DNA of 64,000 bases from Aeromicrobium camelliae (GTDB lineage: Bacteria > Actinomycetota > Actinomycetes > Propionibacteriales > Nocardioidaceae), in NCBI RefSeq assembly GCF_003850045.1, contig NZ_RQJX01000002.1, positions 124,001 through 188,000 on the forward strand. The letters are read 5' to 3'. The notes beneath the pieces were generated by a model, which saw nothing but the letters and a program-made list of their open reading frames with translations, was not told the DNA's origin and ran no database searches. Positions 17,515 to 25,708 of the stretch are shown in pieces. How positions within the stretch are numbered: the first letter of the stretch is position 1; each line of letters opens with the position of its first letter. The position numbers and the translations under genes are program-made.

Positions 17515-18153
17515 ATGGCAGATCAGACGCCGGATGCCCGCGACCGCGCGTCGCACGGGGTGCAACCGCCCGTGTGGGCGCGCCGGATCGTGCTGCTGCT
17601 CGTGCTCGTGGCTCTGGGATATCTCGCCTACCTGATCGCCGCGGAGTTCTTCCCTCGGTGGTGGGCCGAACAGATCGCCGGTCTGGTCGGCGGCTCGACG
17701 GCCACCGGAGTGTTGTGGGGTCTGTTCCTCGGCGCGGCTTTCACCGTGGTTCCGTTGCTCGTCCTCCCGTTCGTCGTGCGAGCGCGCTGGGCGGTGCGTC
17801 TCGCCGTCCTTGCCGCCGCAGTGCTGCTCGCGACCCCGAACTGGTTGACCTTGTCGGTGGGCGTCGGGGGTAACGAGTCGGCACGCGACGGACGGGCACT
17901 GCTGGCACAGGAGGGGCCCGGCTTCCTGACGGGTTCATGGATCGGGGTGCTCGTCGGGCTCGTTCTCGCGGTCGCCGTGATCAGCTGGCGGGTCCGATCG
18001 CGGCGACGCCGGGCGCGGATGCGGCATCTGCAGGACGACCTCGCTGCTCGCGAGGAGGCGGATGAGCTCCGGCGGCGCGACATGGATCGGGGTCTCGCGG
18101 AAGCGCCGGGGGACGCGTCCTCGGACGATCTCGGCGGGCCGTCACCGCGCTGA
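17515..18153 (+). CDS. Four-helix membrane protein, unknown function
   Basis: 212-aa membrane protein of no family I can name. Four hydrophobic segments lie at about 23-45, 60-85, 92-110 and 140-162. A C-terminal tail rich in Arg then Asp/Glu (RSRRRRARMRHLQDDLAAREEAD) is probably cytoplasmic and helical. The gene is divergent from the mnh operon, with about 95 bp between starts, so co-regulation with the antiporter is possible. Confidence 0.7.
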   Translation: MADQTPDARDRASHGVQPPVWARRIVLLLVLVALGYLAYLIAAEFFPRWWAEQIAGLVGGSTATGVLWGLFLGAAFTVVPLLVLPFVVRARWAVRLAVLAAAVLLATPNWLTLSVGVGGNESARDGRALLAQEGPGFLTGSWIGVLVGLVLAVAVISWRVRSRRRRARMRHLQDDLAAREEADELRRRDMDRGLAEAPGDASSDDLGGPSPR

Positions 18154-18210
18154 CCTGCGACGCTTCGAAGTGTCGTCCCGGCTCGCTACCGTGGATCGCA
18201 GGAGGTAGCG

Positions 18211-19035
18211 GTGAGGACGAATACATTCGGGGGGCAGTGTGCCGAATGCGGTGTCGACGTCCCCGCACAAGCCGGATATCGGATCGGTTTCGGCCGGACG
18301 GCCTATCTCGTGTGTCGTCGCCATCGGCCGGTTCCGCCGCCGCGCGGCAGCCACCACGGGTGGCACTCGCAACCGCTCGCGGCACTCGATTTCGAGACCA
18401 CGGGCGTCGACCCGCACAGCGACCGCATCATCACCTACGCCGCGCTCGGTCCCGGAGCGGGACCGGACCTCGTGGGGATGGTCCATCCCCAGGTCCCCAT
18501 TCCCGAGTCGGCCGCAGAGATTCACGGCATCAGCGATGCCGACGTCGCCCGGGCGCCGGCGCCCGCAGCCGCCCTTCGCGAACTGAGCGCCTGGATCGAT
18601 CACCTCGTGGCGGTCGATGCTCCGCTGGTGGTGTTCAACGCCGCGTTCGACCTCACTCTCCTGCGCGCGGAGCTGCGACGGCACGGCATCGGCCAGCCGC
18701 AGTGGGACGCGCTGACGGTCATCGACCCGTTCGTCATCGATTACGGCATCGAGCGCGGACGCTTGGGGTCGCGCCGCCTCGGCGACGTCGCCGACTATTA
18801 CGGCATCAAGCTCGACAAGGCGCACGACGCCGAGACCGACGCCCGGGTGGCACGCGACGTCGCGATCGAGCTCGGGGCACGGCACCGCGCGACGGTGTTC
18901 GCGGACCGGCCGCTCGTCATGGCCCAGCAGCGCTTCTGGGCTGCGCAGCGCACGATGGACTACAACCGGCTCGCCCTACGACGCGGCCGGCGGATCGAGC
19001 CCCTGGGCGACTGGCCGTTCGCGCCGACCCGCTGA
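18211..19035 (+). CDS. DEDDh-family 3'-5' exonuclease (DnaQ-like)
   Basis: 274-aa protein with an RNase T/DnaQ-type exonuclease domain at about 55-225. The Exo I (LDFETTGVD), Exo II (VVFNAAFDLTLL) and Exo III (HDAETDARV, with H and D) motifs are all present, so catalysis by two metal ions is expected. An N-terminal C-x2-C followed by a distant Cys and His may form a small zinc site. It is not the polymerase-bound epsilon subunit; it resembles the stand-alone exonucleases annotated in actinobacteria. GTG at 18211 has a strong AGGAGGT 4 nt upstream. Confidence 0.85.
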   Translation: MRTNTFGGQCAECGVDVPAQAGYRIGFGRTAYLVCRRHRPVPPPRGSHHGWHSQPLAALDFETTGVDPHSDRIITYAALGPGAGPDLVGMVHPQVPIPESAAEIHGISDADVARAPAPAAALRELSAWIDHLVAVDAPLVVFNAAFDLTLLRAELRRHGIGQPQWDALTVIDPFVIDYGIERGRLGSRRLGDVADYYGIKLDKAHDAETDARVARDVAIELGARHRATVFADRPLVMAQQRFWAAQRTMDYNRLALRRGRRIEPLGDWPFAPTR

Positions 19036-19054
19036 GCCCGCTGCCCGGCACCGA

Positions 19055-19405
19055 TCAGTGGGCGGCGGACACGCAGAAGACGTTGCCGGCCGGATCCTCG
19101 AGCACGATCCAGCGGAAGTCGCCGAGTTGCTGACGGCCCACCACGTGTGCCCCGGCCTGCTCCAGGCGGGTGACCTCCGCATCGAGGTCGCCCGCGGCTT
19201 CGAGATCGAGATGGACGCGGTTCTTGCCGGGGGTGGGTTCGTCCACCCGCTGGAACCCGAGGCGGAGGCCATTCGGCAAGCCGACGACGACGAACCAGCC
19301 GTCGTTCTCGGCGAGGATCTCGAAGCCGGCCTGTTCGGCCCACCAGCGGCCGACAGCGACGGGATCGACGACGTCGTGGGTGATCATGGCGGGATTCACG
19401 GTCAT
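19055..19405 (-). CDS. VOC (glyoxalase-like) protein
   Basis: 116-aa single VOC module with two beta-alpha-beta-beta-beta halves: ITHDVVDPVAVGRWWAEQAGFEI and KNRVHLDLEAAGDLDAEVTRLEQAGAHVV, ending in WIVLEDPAGNVFCV. The His and Glu/Asp residues usual in metal-dependent members are partly present. Homologues include lyases, dioxygenases and resistance proteins; the substrate is unknown. Confidence 0.8.
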   Translation of the reverse strand: MTVNPAMITHDVVDPVAVGRWWAEQAGFEILAENDGWFVVVGLPNGLRLGFQRVDEPTPGKNRVHLDLEAAGDLDAEVTRLEQAGAHVVGRQQLGDFRWIVLEDPAGNVFCVSAAH

Positions 19406-19518
19406 GAGCTCACGCTAGTTCCGACCGGTGACATTCAGGGTCTGTAGGGTGACGTCGCGACTTCGGTGCGCCGGAGCCGTCATCGACGAGACCGAAGGGA
19501 AGAGGCGCGAGTGTCACC

Positions 19519-20088
19519 ATGAAATTCACCGAAGTCCTGCAGCGCAACCGGCTGTGGAGCGCGATCGCCGGTCTCGTGGTGCTGATCGCCGCGGGTGTTC
19601 TGGTCGCCGCGCTGGCGGGTGTCTTCGACTCATCGTCGGAGCCGGACGCCCCGGCGCCGCAAGCGTCGGCGCAGATGGCGACCCGGACCCCCGCGCCCGA
19701 GCCTGCCGTCGACATCGCCACCACGAAGACGATGCCCTACAGCCCGGTGTGGAACCCGCCGGACCAGGGGGAGAACTTCTGGCAGGTCGTCGATCCTGAG
19801 AACGGCTACCCCGAGGACGGCGGCACGGATTTCATCCTGGCCCACGCCTGCGAGGACCAGGGGTGCGCCGGCGACCAGGTGCGCAAGCTCCAGGCCGGCG
19901 ACGACTTCACCTACCGGGGCGAGACCTACCGGGTCCAGGAGAAGATCGAGATTCCCAAGACCGAGATCGCCGAGCAGGACATCTGGGTCCACGAGCCCGA
20001 TCGCGTCGTCATCATCACCTGCATCCTGGACCCCGCCACCGGCGAGTATCACGAGAACGACATCATCGTCGCGACGCGCACCGTGTGA
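19519..20088 (+). CDS. Class F-like sortase
   Basis: 189-aa membrane-anchored transpeptidase. An uncleaved N-terminal helix lies at about 14-34, then a Pro/Ala linker, then a sortase beta-barrel at about 60-189. The catalytic triad is visible: His in FILAHACED near 110, Cys in VVIITCILD near 167 and Arg in IVATRTV near the end. The TLxTC motif of classical sortases is replaced by IITC, as in divergent actinobacterial sortases. The protein is short and lacks the cytosolic domain of class E. The next gene encodes a secreted protein ending in VDTGA, a likely substrate. The LPKTG protein at 153 could be another, or may use a sortase elsewhere. Confidence 0.75.
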   Translation: MKFTEVLQRNRLWSAIAGLVVLIAAGVLVAALAGVFDSSSEPDAPAPQASAQMATRTPAPEPAVDIATTKTMPYSPVWNPPDQGENFWQVVDPENGYPEDGGTDFILAHACEDQGCAGDQVRKLQAGDDFTYRGETYRVQEKIEIPKTEIAEQDIWVHEPDRVVIITCILDPATGEYHENDIIVATRTV

Positions 20089-20151
20089 CGCGCGTCACTT
20101 TGTCCACTATTCGATTGAAGTTGTAGGTCGCGCTGTCCGTGTGATTGTCTT

Positions 20152-20173
20152 GGGTCGGCGTGCCAGCCGACCC
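20152..20173 (+). other. Hairpin upstream of the secreted VDTGA protein
   Basis: A perfect 8-bp stem GGGTCGGC/GCCGACCC with a 6-nt loop, placed between the sortase gene and the next start codon at 20184. It may attenuate read-through from the sortase gene. It overlaps an in-frame TTG at 20145 and argues against that start. Confidence 0.45.
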
Positions 20174-20183
20174 TCGGGGGCAG

Positions 20184-21059
20184 GTGCGCGGTTTTGGTAC
20201 TCATCTCCCGCGACGGGTGTCCCGTCGCTCGAAAGCCGGTGCGCTGACCGCCGGCCTGGCGCTCGTCGCGACCCCCGCGGTCGCCGCGCCCGGTGACCCG
20301 GCGACCCTCACCGTCGAGAACTCGACCTTCACCGCCGGCAGCTGGGGTGACGGCGTCGACTTCGTCGTGACGGACATTCCGGCCGAGGCGACCGGCGTGA
20401 CGGTGATGCTGGATTCGAAGGGCCCCAACGGCGGTGGCCTCATCGCGGAGCCGGTCGAGGGCGTGCCTGCTGAGGACGGAACGTTCTCGGGCAACATCCT
20501 TCCGACGCAGAGCAGCCCTGTCGCGCCTGACGCCAGCGGCTTCCCGCGCTACACGGTGTCGGCGTTCTACACGTACCAGGATGCGAACGGCGACACGCAG
20601 AATGTCGACGCCGAGCCTGTCAACCTGACGATCCTCCCGGGTCTGTCGGTCACCGGTCCGGCCGAGGCGACCGTCGCCGAGCTCGCTGCCGGTGTCGAGC
20701 TGCAGTTCGCCGGCTTCCAGCCCGACGAGCAGATCACGGGTCTCATCGAGCGTTACAACCCCGACACCAACGCGTGGGAAGAGATCGGCGACTTCTCCGC
20801 TCTCCTCGGTCCCGACGGCAGCGGCGAGGGCGTGCTGACGATCACCGGCGCCAGCGTCGGTGACACCTTCCGCGTCTCGGCGACCGGCGAGGACGGCACC
20901 GTGTACCACTTCGTGAACACGGTGGCCGAGGCCGGCGAGCAGCCCGGCGGCGAGCAGCCCGGCGGCGAGACCCCGGGCGCCGAGCAGCCCGGTGGCGAGA
21001 CCCCGGCCGCGACGCCCCAGGCGCCGCGCGCACCTGAGCGCGTCGACACGGGTGCCTGA
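20184..21059 (+). CDS. Secreted protein with GEQPGGE repeats and a C-terminal VDTGA
   Basis: About 291 aa; family not recognised. A signal peptide (basic RRVSRRSK, hydrophobic core, cleavage near AVAA-PGD) leads into a beta-rich region of about 230 residues with two Ig-like halves (PATLTVENSTFTAGSWGDGV and NLTILPGLSVTGPAEATVAEL). Then come low-complexity repeats (GEQPGGE/GETPGAEQ, about 250-275) and the end PERVDTGA. There is no hydrophobic helix or basic tail after VDTG, unlike a classical sorting signal. Start GTG 20184 is chosen for the G-rich run just upstream; GTG 20217 is also possible. The position 3' of a sortase gene suggests it is that enzyme's substrate or partner. Confidence 0.65.
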   Translation: MRGFGTHLPRRVSRRSKAGALTAGLALVATPAVAAPGDPATLTVENSTFTAGSWGDGVDFVVTDIPAEATGVTVMLDSKGPNGGGLIAEPVEGVPAEDGTFSGNILPTQSSPVAPDASGFPRYTVSAFYTYQDANGDTQNVDAEPVNLTILPGLSVTGPAEATVAELAAGVELQFAGFQPDEQITGLIERYNPDTNAWEEIGDFSALLGPDGSGEGVLTITGASVGDTFRVSATGEDGTVYHFVNTVAEAGEQPGGEQPGGETPGAEQPGGETPAATPQAPRAPERVDTGA

Positions 21060-21083
21060 GCTCTAGGCTCCACTGCGACACAT

Positions 21084-21125
21084 CACGAGGGCCCCGGAAC
21101 ATCTCGATGTTCCGGGGCCCTCGTG
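21084..21125 (+). terminator. Strong hairpin terminator
   Basis: A perfect 20-bp inverted repeat (21084-21103 with 21106-21125) whose centre is CATCTCGATG. It starts 25 nt after the VDTGA gene and closes the sortase unit. Confidence 0.8.
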
Positions 21126-21196
21126 CGTCCGGCTGGCTGCGCGCGCTTCGGAGGACGGGCACACTGGGAGCGACGTCGCCACGCGAGGAGGTTGCC

Positions 21197-21619
21197 ATGT
21201 CCGACGAGGGCCACATCCGCGAGCTCACTGCAGAGGAGTGCCGCGAGTACCTCACCCTCGCCCGGATCGGCCGGATCGCCTTCAACGGTCCGGACAAGAT
21301 CGAGCTGATCGTGGCGAATGTCGCCGTCCCGGACCCTGGCCACCTGCTGATCCGCACCGAGCCGGACTCGGTGCTCGCGCTCCTCGCCGGCGAGGAGCCC
21401 ACGCCGGTGGCCGTCGAGACCGATCATCTCGACGAGCTGTACCGGTGGGGCTGGAGTCTCACGGTGCACGGCAGCGCCCGCCGCGCCAGCGATGAACAGC
21501 TGCAGCAGTGGCAGGCCCGAGAGCCCCAGCCGTGGGCACCGGGAGAGCGCGAGCTCTACGTCGTCATCACGATCGAGCAGATGGCCGGCCGCAAGGTGCG
21601 CGCCGCCAAGCCGTCCTGA
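21197..21619 (+). CDS. PPOX-fold flavin/F420-type protein
   Basis: 140-aa protein of the pyridoxamine 5'-phosphate oxidase-like superfamily (split barrel). Features are the N-terminal L-T-x-E-E-C-R-E-Y-L-x-x-A-R-I-G-R-I-A-F stretch, the V-A-V-E-T-D-H strand and the W-G-W-S-L-T-V-H-G-S-A motif. Actinobacterial relatives bind FMN, F420 or haem; the ligand cannot be told from sequence. ATG at 21197 has GAGGAGG 6 nt upstream. It is convergent with the PucR gene, 4 nt away. Confidence 0.8.
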   Translation: MSDEGHIRELTAEECREYLTLARIGRIAFNGPDKIELIVANVAVPDPGHLLIRTEPDSVLALLAGEEPTPVAVETDHLDELYRWGWSLTVHGSARRASDEQLQQWQAREPQPWAPGERELYVVITIEQMAGRKVRAAKPS

Positions 21620-21623
21620 TCGG

Positions 21624-22760
21624 TCAGGAGCGCCAGCGCGGAAGCACTGCGCGCAGCGCGACCATGAGTTCGAGGCGTTGGGTGGGGTCGTCCAGGGCGT
21701 CGCCGAGCAACTGCCGGATCGCCTTCATCCGCGAGTGGGCCGTCTGCGGGGGGACCCCGAGTTCGCGGGCCAGCTGATTCGTCGGCTGGCCGCGCTCGAG
21801 CCACAGCTGGAGGAACTCGGCCAGTGCCACGCGCCGACTCGCCGGCATCTGCTCCCAGCTCGCGAAGTGCTTGGCGATCATCAGCTCGTTGAGGATCGGG
21901 TTGCTGGCCAGGAGCATCGATCCCAGGAGGTCCTGGAACGGCACCAGGCGGCGCGGATCCTCGATCGTGCCGTCCGCGAGCATGGCCGCGGCGCGGCGCA
22001 CGAGTGCCACCGCGCCGGCGGCATCGCTGATCGTCACAGCCGGGCCGAGGACGGCCTGGCCGTCGAGCCATTCGCACAGCTGCTCTGCGCACCATGCCGC
22101 CGGCGCGAGCGCGGTCTGCCGTTCGTCGTCGGCCGCCACCCCGGGCTGGTGACACAGCGCGATCGGCAGGGGCTCGGTGACGGCGGTGAGCACGACGAGT
22201 TGCTCGCCGTCGCGCAGCCGCGCCAGCGCACGGCGTTGCGAGGTGGTCAGCGTCGGCGACGCGCCGTTCCCCTTCGTCGGCGCGCTCACCTTGGGGCGTT
22301 CGGCCTTGGCCCGCGCGATGCGCTCGCGTTCCAGCTCCAGTCCCTCTCGGGCGTGGGCGAAGAGGAACGCGAGATACGACATGAGTTCTTCGCGCAGCCG
22401 GATGACGACCGACCCGGTGATGGCCTCGCCGATGACGGTGCTGAGTCCGCGTTGCGTGGCGATACGGGCGGCGCGGAAGCTCTCGAACAACGCGGCGGCG
22501 TCGGCGCCGCGCCGCGCCTGCCGTCGGCCCAGCCGGTCCAGCAGCGGCGCGACCCGCGCTGCTGCCGTGCGCGCCTCGCCCTCCTCGACGAAGGCGGTGA
22601 CCGCCGCGTGGACGACCTCGTTCACGAGCGGGTCGTCGGATGCGCCTCCCGCGCTGAGCACGGCGCGCTGGATCTGCTCGCTCAGGTTCGAGAGCCGGGT
22701 CGGCGACAGCTCCCGGCTCGAGACCGCGAGCATCTGTCGTTCGGAGACCACAAGTGACAT
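21624..22760 (-). CDS. PucR-family transcriptional regulator
   Basis: 378-aa regulator with the C-terminal PucR helix-turn-helix (LAEFLQLWLERGQPTNQLARELGVPPQTAHSRMKAIRQLLG, about 325-365) and an N-terminal helical sensor region. No known ligand domain is evident. It is divergent from the mce operon with a 331-bp shared region, so it is the likely regulator of mce expression. ATG at 22760 is the first good start. Confidence 0.8.
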   Translation of the reverse strand: MSLVVSERQMLAVSSRELSPTRLSNLSEQIQRAVLSAGGASDDPLVNEVVHAAVTAFVEEGEARTAAARVAPLLDRLGRRQARRGADAAALFESFRAARIATQRGLSTVIGEAITGSVVIRLREELMSYLAFLFAHAREGLELERERIARAKAERPKVSAPTKGNGASPTLTTSQRRALARLRDGEQLVVLTAVTEPLPIALCHQPGVAADDERQTALAPAAWCAEQLCEWLDGQAVLGPAVTISDAAGAVALVRRAAAMLADGTIEDPRRLVPFQDLLGSMLLASNPILNELMIAKHFASWEQMPASRRVALAEFLQLWLERGQPTNQLARELGVPPQTAHSRMKAIRQLLGDALDDPTQRLELMVALRAVLPRWRS

Positions 22761-22909
22761 TCCCCATCAACTCCCCATCACTGCGTCCAGAAGGCAGCCG
22801 AAGTTCGGCGTCGTGAGGGGGCGACACGATGATCAAGCCACAGCGCCTGCGCGGCGAGCAACGATGCGATGCCCCGCGCGGACGACTTCCTTCACTTCTT
22901 GTGATGCGG

Positions 22910-22943
22910 GTGACAAAAGAAGGTTACGTTTTGATTACGAAAC
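22910..22943 (+). promoter_or_regulatory. Candidate promoter/operator of the mce operon
   Basis: The 331-bp gap 22761-23091 has no gene. An unusually A/T-rich stretch holds GTGACA (22910-22915) and GATTAC (22933-22938), spaced 17 bp, and an imperfect inverted repeat GTTTTG-ATTA-CGAAAC (22928-22943) overlapping the -10. This is the most likely PucR-controlled promoter, giving a leader of about 145 nt. The rest of the gap shows nothing clear. Confidence 0.4.
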
Positions 22944-23091
22944 TCCTCGTCCGGCGAAGGCGGTGGCGGCGTGACGTGAGCCACACCTAGCGTCCTCGCC
23001 AGGCACCGATCCATCTGAGGGGGCGGTTCGGTGCCGTCAGCCACACCACAGCGGCACGGGACTTCTGCGGCCGCGGATGCGAGGAGGATGC

Positions 23092-24867
23092 ATGGGCGGG
23101 ACCGTCGAGGTCGAGGGCCTCACCAAGAGCTTCGGCAGCCAGAACATCTGGCGTGACGTGACGCTCACCCTCCCGCCGGGGGAGATCACGGCGCTGCTCG
23201 GCCCGTCGGGCACCGGTAAGTCGGTGTTCCTCAAATCGGTCATGGGCCTGCTGGAGCCGGAGGCCGGAACGTGCTTCGTCAACGGCATCGACATGGTGAA
23301 GGCCAACGAGGCCCAGCGGCTCGAACTTCGCAAGAGCTTCGGCGTGCTGTTCCAGGACGGTGCGCTCTTCGGCTCGATGAACGTCTACGACAACGTGGCG
23401 TTCCCACTGCGCGAGCACACCAAGTTCGACGAGGACACGATCCGGTCGATCGTCATGGAGAAACTCGACATGGTCGGGCTCGTCGGCCAGGAGCACAAAC
23501 TGCCCGGCGAGATCTCCGGTGGCATGAAGAAGCGCGCCGGCCTCGCCCGTTCGCTCGTCACCGATCCGGAGATCATCCTCATCGACGAGCCGGACTCGGG
23601 CCTGGACCCGGTCCGCACGTCGAACCTCGCGCAGCTGCTCATCGACATCAACGCGGCGACCGATGCCACCATGCTCGTGGTCACGCACAACATCGAGCTC
23701 GCCCGCACGCTGCCGGACAACCTCGGCATGCTGTACCGCGGCGAACTCGTGATGTTCGGTCCGCGCGAGGAGTTCCTGCTCACCGACCATCCGGTGGTGT
23801 CTCAGTTCATGAGCGGCGATCCCGAGGGCCCGATCGGCATGAGCGAGGAGACCGACCACCGCCGCGGCGAGCCGCTGCCCGAGGCCGAGGACCTGCCGCC
23901 CTATCCGGGCGGCACCGCCGTGATGTCCCGGCACGCCGGAGCGCGGGCGATCGAGGTGCTGCCGCGTCAGCTGGTGCCCAAGTCGGGTGCGGTGCGGCCC
24001 GGCGGCGAGCGGCACCGCGAGCGGGTCGCCTCCGGCGCCGCGCAGCTGTACGTGGCCGACGACGAGGAGAAGGACCGAGTCCCGATTCCTCCCCGGCCCG
24101 GAGCCATCATCCGGGCTCTGAGCGCGACCGGCGACCTGTTCGCCCTCGGGCTCGACACCACCCGGGCGACCTTCAAGCGGCCGTTCGCGGCACGAGAGGC
24201 GCTCGAGCAGTTCTGGTTCGTCGTGAGCGTGTCGTGGATTCCGGCGATGCTCGTCGCGATCCCCTTCGGCGCGGTCATCGCCCTCCAGCTGGGCACGCTC
24301 ACCGTGCAGGTCGGAGCGCAGTCGTTCACCGGGGCCGCGAGCGTTCTCGCCGTGGTCCAGCAGGCCGCGCCGATCGTGACGACTCTCGTCATCGCCGGTG
24401 CAGGCGGTGCGGCGATCTGCGCGGACCTCGGCTCGCGCAAGATCCGCGACGAGATCGACGCCATGAAGGTCATCGGCGTCTCGCCGATCCAACGTCTCGT
24501 GGTGCCGCGGGTCCTCGCGTGCATCGCGGCGGCGATCCTGCTCAACGGGCTCGTCTCGGTCGTCGGCGTGCTCGGCGGCTACTTCTTCAACGTCATCGTG
24601 CAGGGCGGCACGCCCGGCGCCTATCTCGCCAGCTTCACCGCGCTCGCGCAGATCTCGGATCTGTGGGTCGGTGAGATCAAGGCCGCCATCTTCGGGTTCA
24701 TCGCCGGCGTCGTCGCGGCGTACCGCGGCCTGAACACCGCGCCCGGTCCCAAGGGCGTCGGCGACGCGGTCAACCAGTCGGTCGTCATCACATTCCTGCT
24801 GCTGTTCTTCGTCAACTTCGTCATCACCACGCTGTACTTGCAGCTGTTCCCGGGCAAGGGAGCCTGA
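23092..24867 (+). CDS. MceG-type ATPase fused to YrbE/MlaE permease
   Basis: 591-aa two-domain protein. Residues 1-265 are the Mce ATPase: Walker A GPSGTGKS near 43, signature ISGGMKKR near 143, Walker B IILIDEPDSG near 163, H-loop VVTHN. A Pro/Arg-rich linker (about 265-345) leads to a MlaE permease domain (about 350-591) with GAGGAAICADLGSRKIRDEIDAMKVIGVSP, the conserved E-x-D-A-x-x-V box. In most actinobacteria these are separate genes (mceG/mkl and yrbEA). The reading frame is continuous with no internal start needed. ATG at 23092 has GAGGAGG 4 nt upstream. It powers lipid or steroid import by the Mce complex. Confidence 0.88.
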   Translation: MGGTVEVEGLTKSFGSQNIWRDVTLTLPPGEITALLGPSGTGKSVFLKSVMGLLEPEAGTCFVNGIDMVKANEAQRLELRKSFGVLFQDGALFGSMNVYDNVAFPLREHTKFDEDTIRSIVMEKLDMVGLVGQEHKLPGEISGGMKKRAGLARSLVTDPEIILIDEPDSGLDPVRTSNLAQLLIDINAATDATMLVVTHNIELARTLPDNLGMLYRGELVMFGPREEFLLTDHPVVSQFMSGDPEGPIGMSEETDHRRGEPLPEAEDLPPYPGGTAVMSRHAGARAIEVLPRQLVPKSGAVRPGGERHRERVASGAAQLYVADDEEKDRVPIPPRPGAIIRALSATGDLFALGLDTTRATFKRPFAAREALEQFWFVVSVSWIPAMLVAIPFGAVIALQLGTLTVQVGAQSFTGAASVLAVVQQAAPIVTTLVIAGAGGAAICADLGSRKIRDEIDAMKVIGVSPIQRLVVPRVLACIAAAILLNGLVSVVGVLGGYFFNVIVQGGTPGAYLASFTALAQISDLWVGEIKAAIFGFIAGVVAAYRGLNTAPGPKGVGDAVNQSVVITFLLLFFVNFVITTLYLQLFPGKGA

Positions 24868-24868
24868 C

Positions 24869-25708
24869 ATGGCCCAGACCACCGTTCGACCCGCCCGCTG
24901 GTGGGACAAACCCGTCAATGTGCTCGCCGCTATGGGCCAGGACCTGCGGTTCTACGGCCGCGTCATGGCCTGGATCCCGGCGACGATCCGCCGCTACCCC
25001 AAGGACGTGCTGCGGCTGCTGTCCGAAGTGAGTTTCGGCTCGGGCGCGCTCGCGGTGATCGGCGGCACGATCGGCGTCATGGTCGGCATGACCCTCTTCG
25101 TCGGCACGGTCGTCGGCATGCAGGGCTACGCCGCCCTGGACCAGATCGGCACCGCCACCCTCAACGGCTTCATCTCGGCGTACTTCAACACGCGTGAGAT
25201 CGCGCCGCTCGTCGCCGCGCTCGCGTTGTCCGCCACGGTGGGCGCCGGTTTCACCGCGCAGCTCGGGGCCATGCGGATCAACGAGGAGGTCGACGCGCTC
25301 GACGTCATGGCCGTGCCGAGCGTGCCCTACCTCGTCACAACCCGTGTGATCGCCGGCTTCATCGCGATCATCCCGCTCTACGTGCTCGGGCTCCTCACCT
25401 CATATGCGGGATCACGCATCGTCACCGTGTACTTCCACGGGCAGTCGGCCGGCACGTACGACCACTACTTCAACCTGTTCCTGCCCCCGATCGACATCCT
25501 CTTGTCGTTCCTCAAGGTGCTGATCTTCTCGGTCCTGATCATCCTCATCCACTGCCGGATGGGCTTCACCGCCAAGGGCGGGCCCGCGGGCGTGGGCCTC
25601 GCGGTGGGCCGTTCGGTCCGCACGACGATCGTCACGGTCGCGGTCCTCGACCTCATCTTGTCGATGGCGCTGTGGGGCACCACCACGACGGTGAGGGTGG
25701 CGGGATGA
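24869..25708 (+). CDS. yrbEB: Mce permease YrbEB (MlaE family)
   Basis: 279-aa inner-membrane permease with about five helices. The MlaE signature TVGAGFTAQLGAMRINEEVDALDVMAVPSVPYLV is at about 130-163. It pairs with the permease half of the upstream fusion protein to form the transmembrane dimer of the Mce importer. It starts 1 nt after the upstream stop and overlaps mceA by 4 nt. Confidence 0.92.
   Translation: MAQTTVRPARWWDKPVNVLAAMGQDLRFYGRVMAWIPATIRRYPKDVLRLLSEVSFGSGALAVIGGTIGVMVGMTLFVGTVVGMQGYAALDQIGTATLNGFISAYFNTREIAPLVAALALSATVGAGFTAQLGAMRINEEVDALDVMAVPSVPYLVTTRVIAGFIAIIPLYVLGLLTSYAGSRIVTVYFHGQSAGTYDHYFNLFLPPIDILLSFLKVLIFSVLIILIHCRMGFTAKGGPAGVGLAVGRSVRTTIVTVAVLDLILSMALWGTTTTVRVAG

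Noticed and set aside
22987..24918. Minus-strand open frame of 643 codons antisense to the MceG-YrbE fusion
   Set aside because: No recognisable domain; the plus strand has intact Walker and permease motifs.
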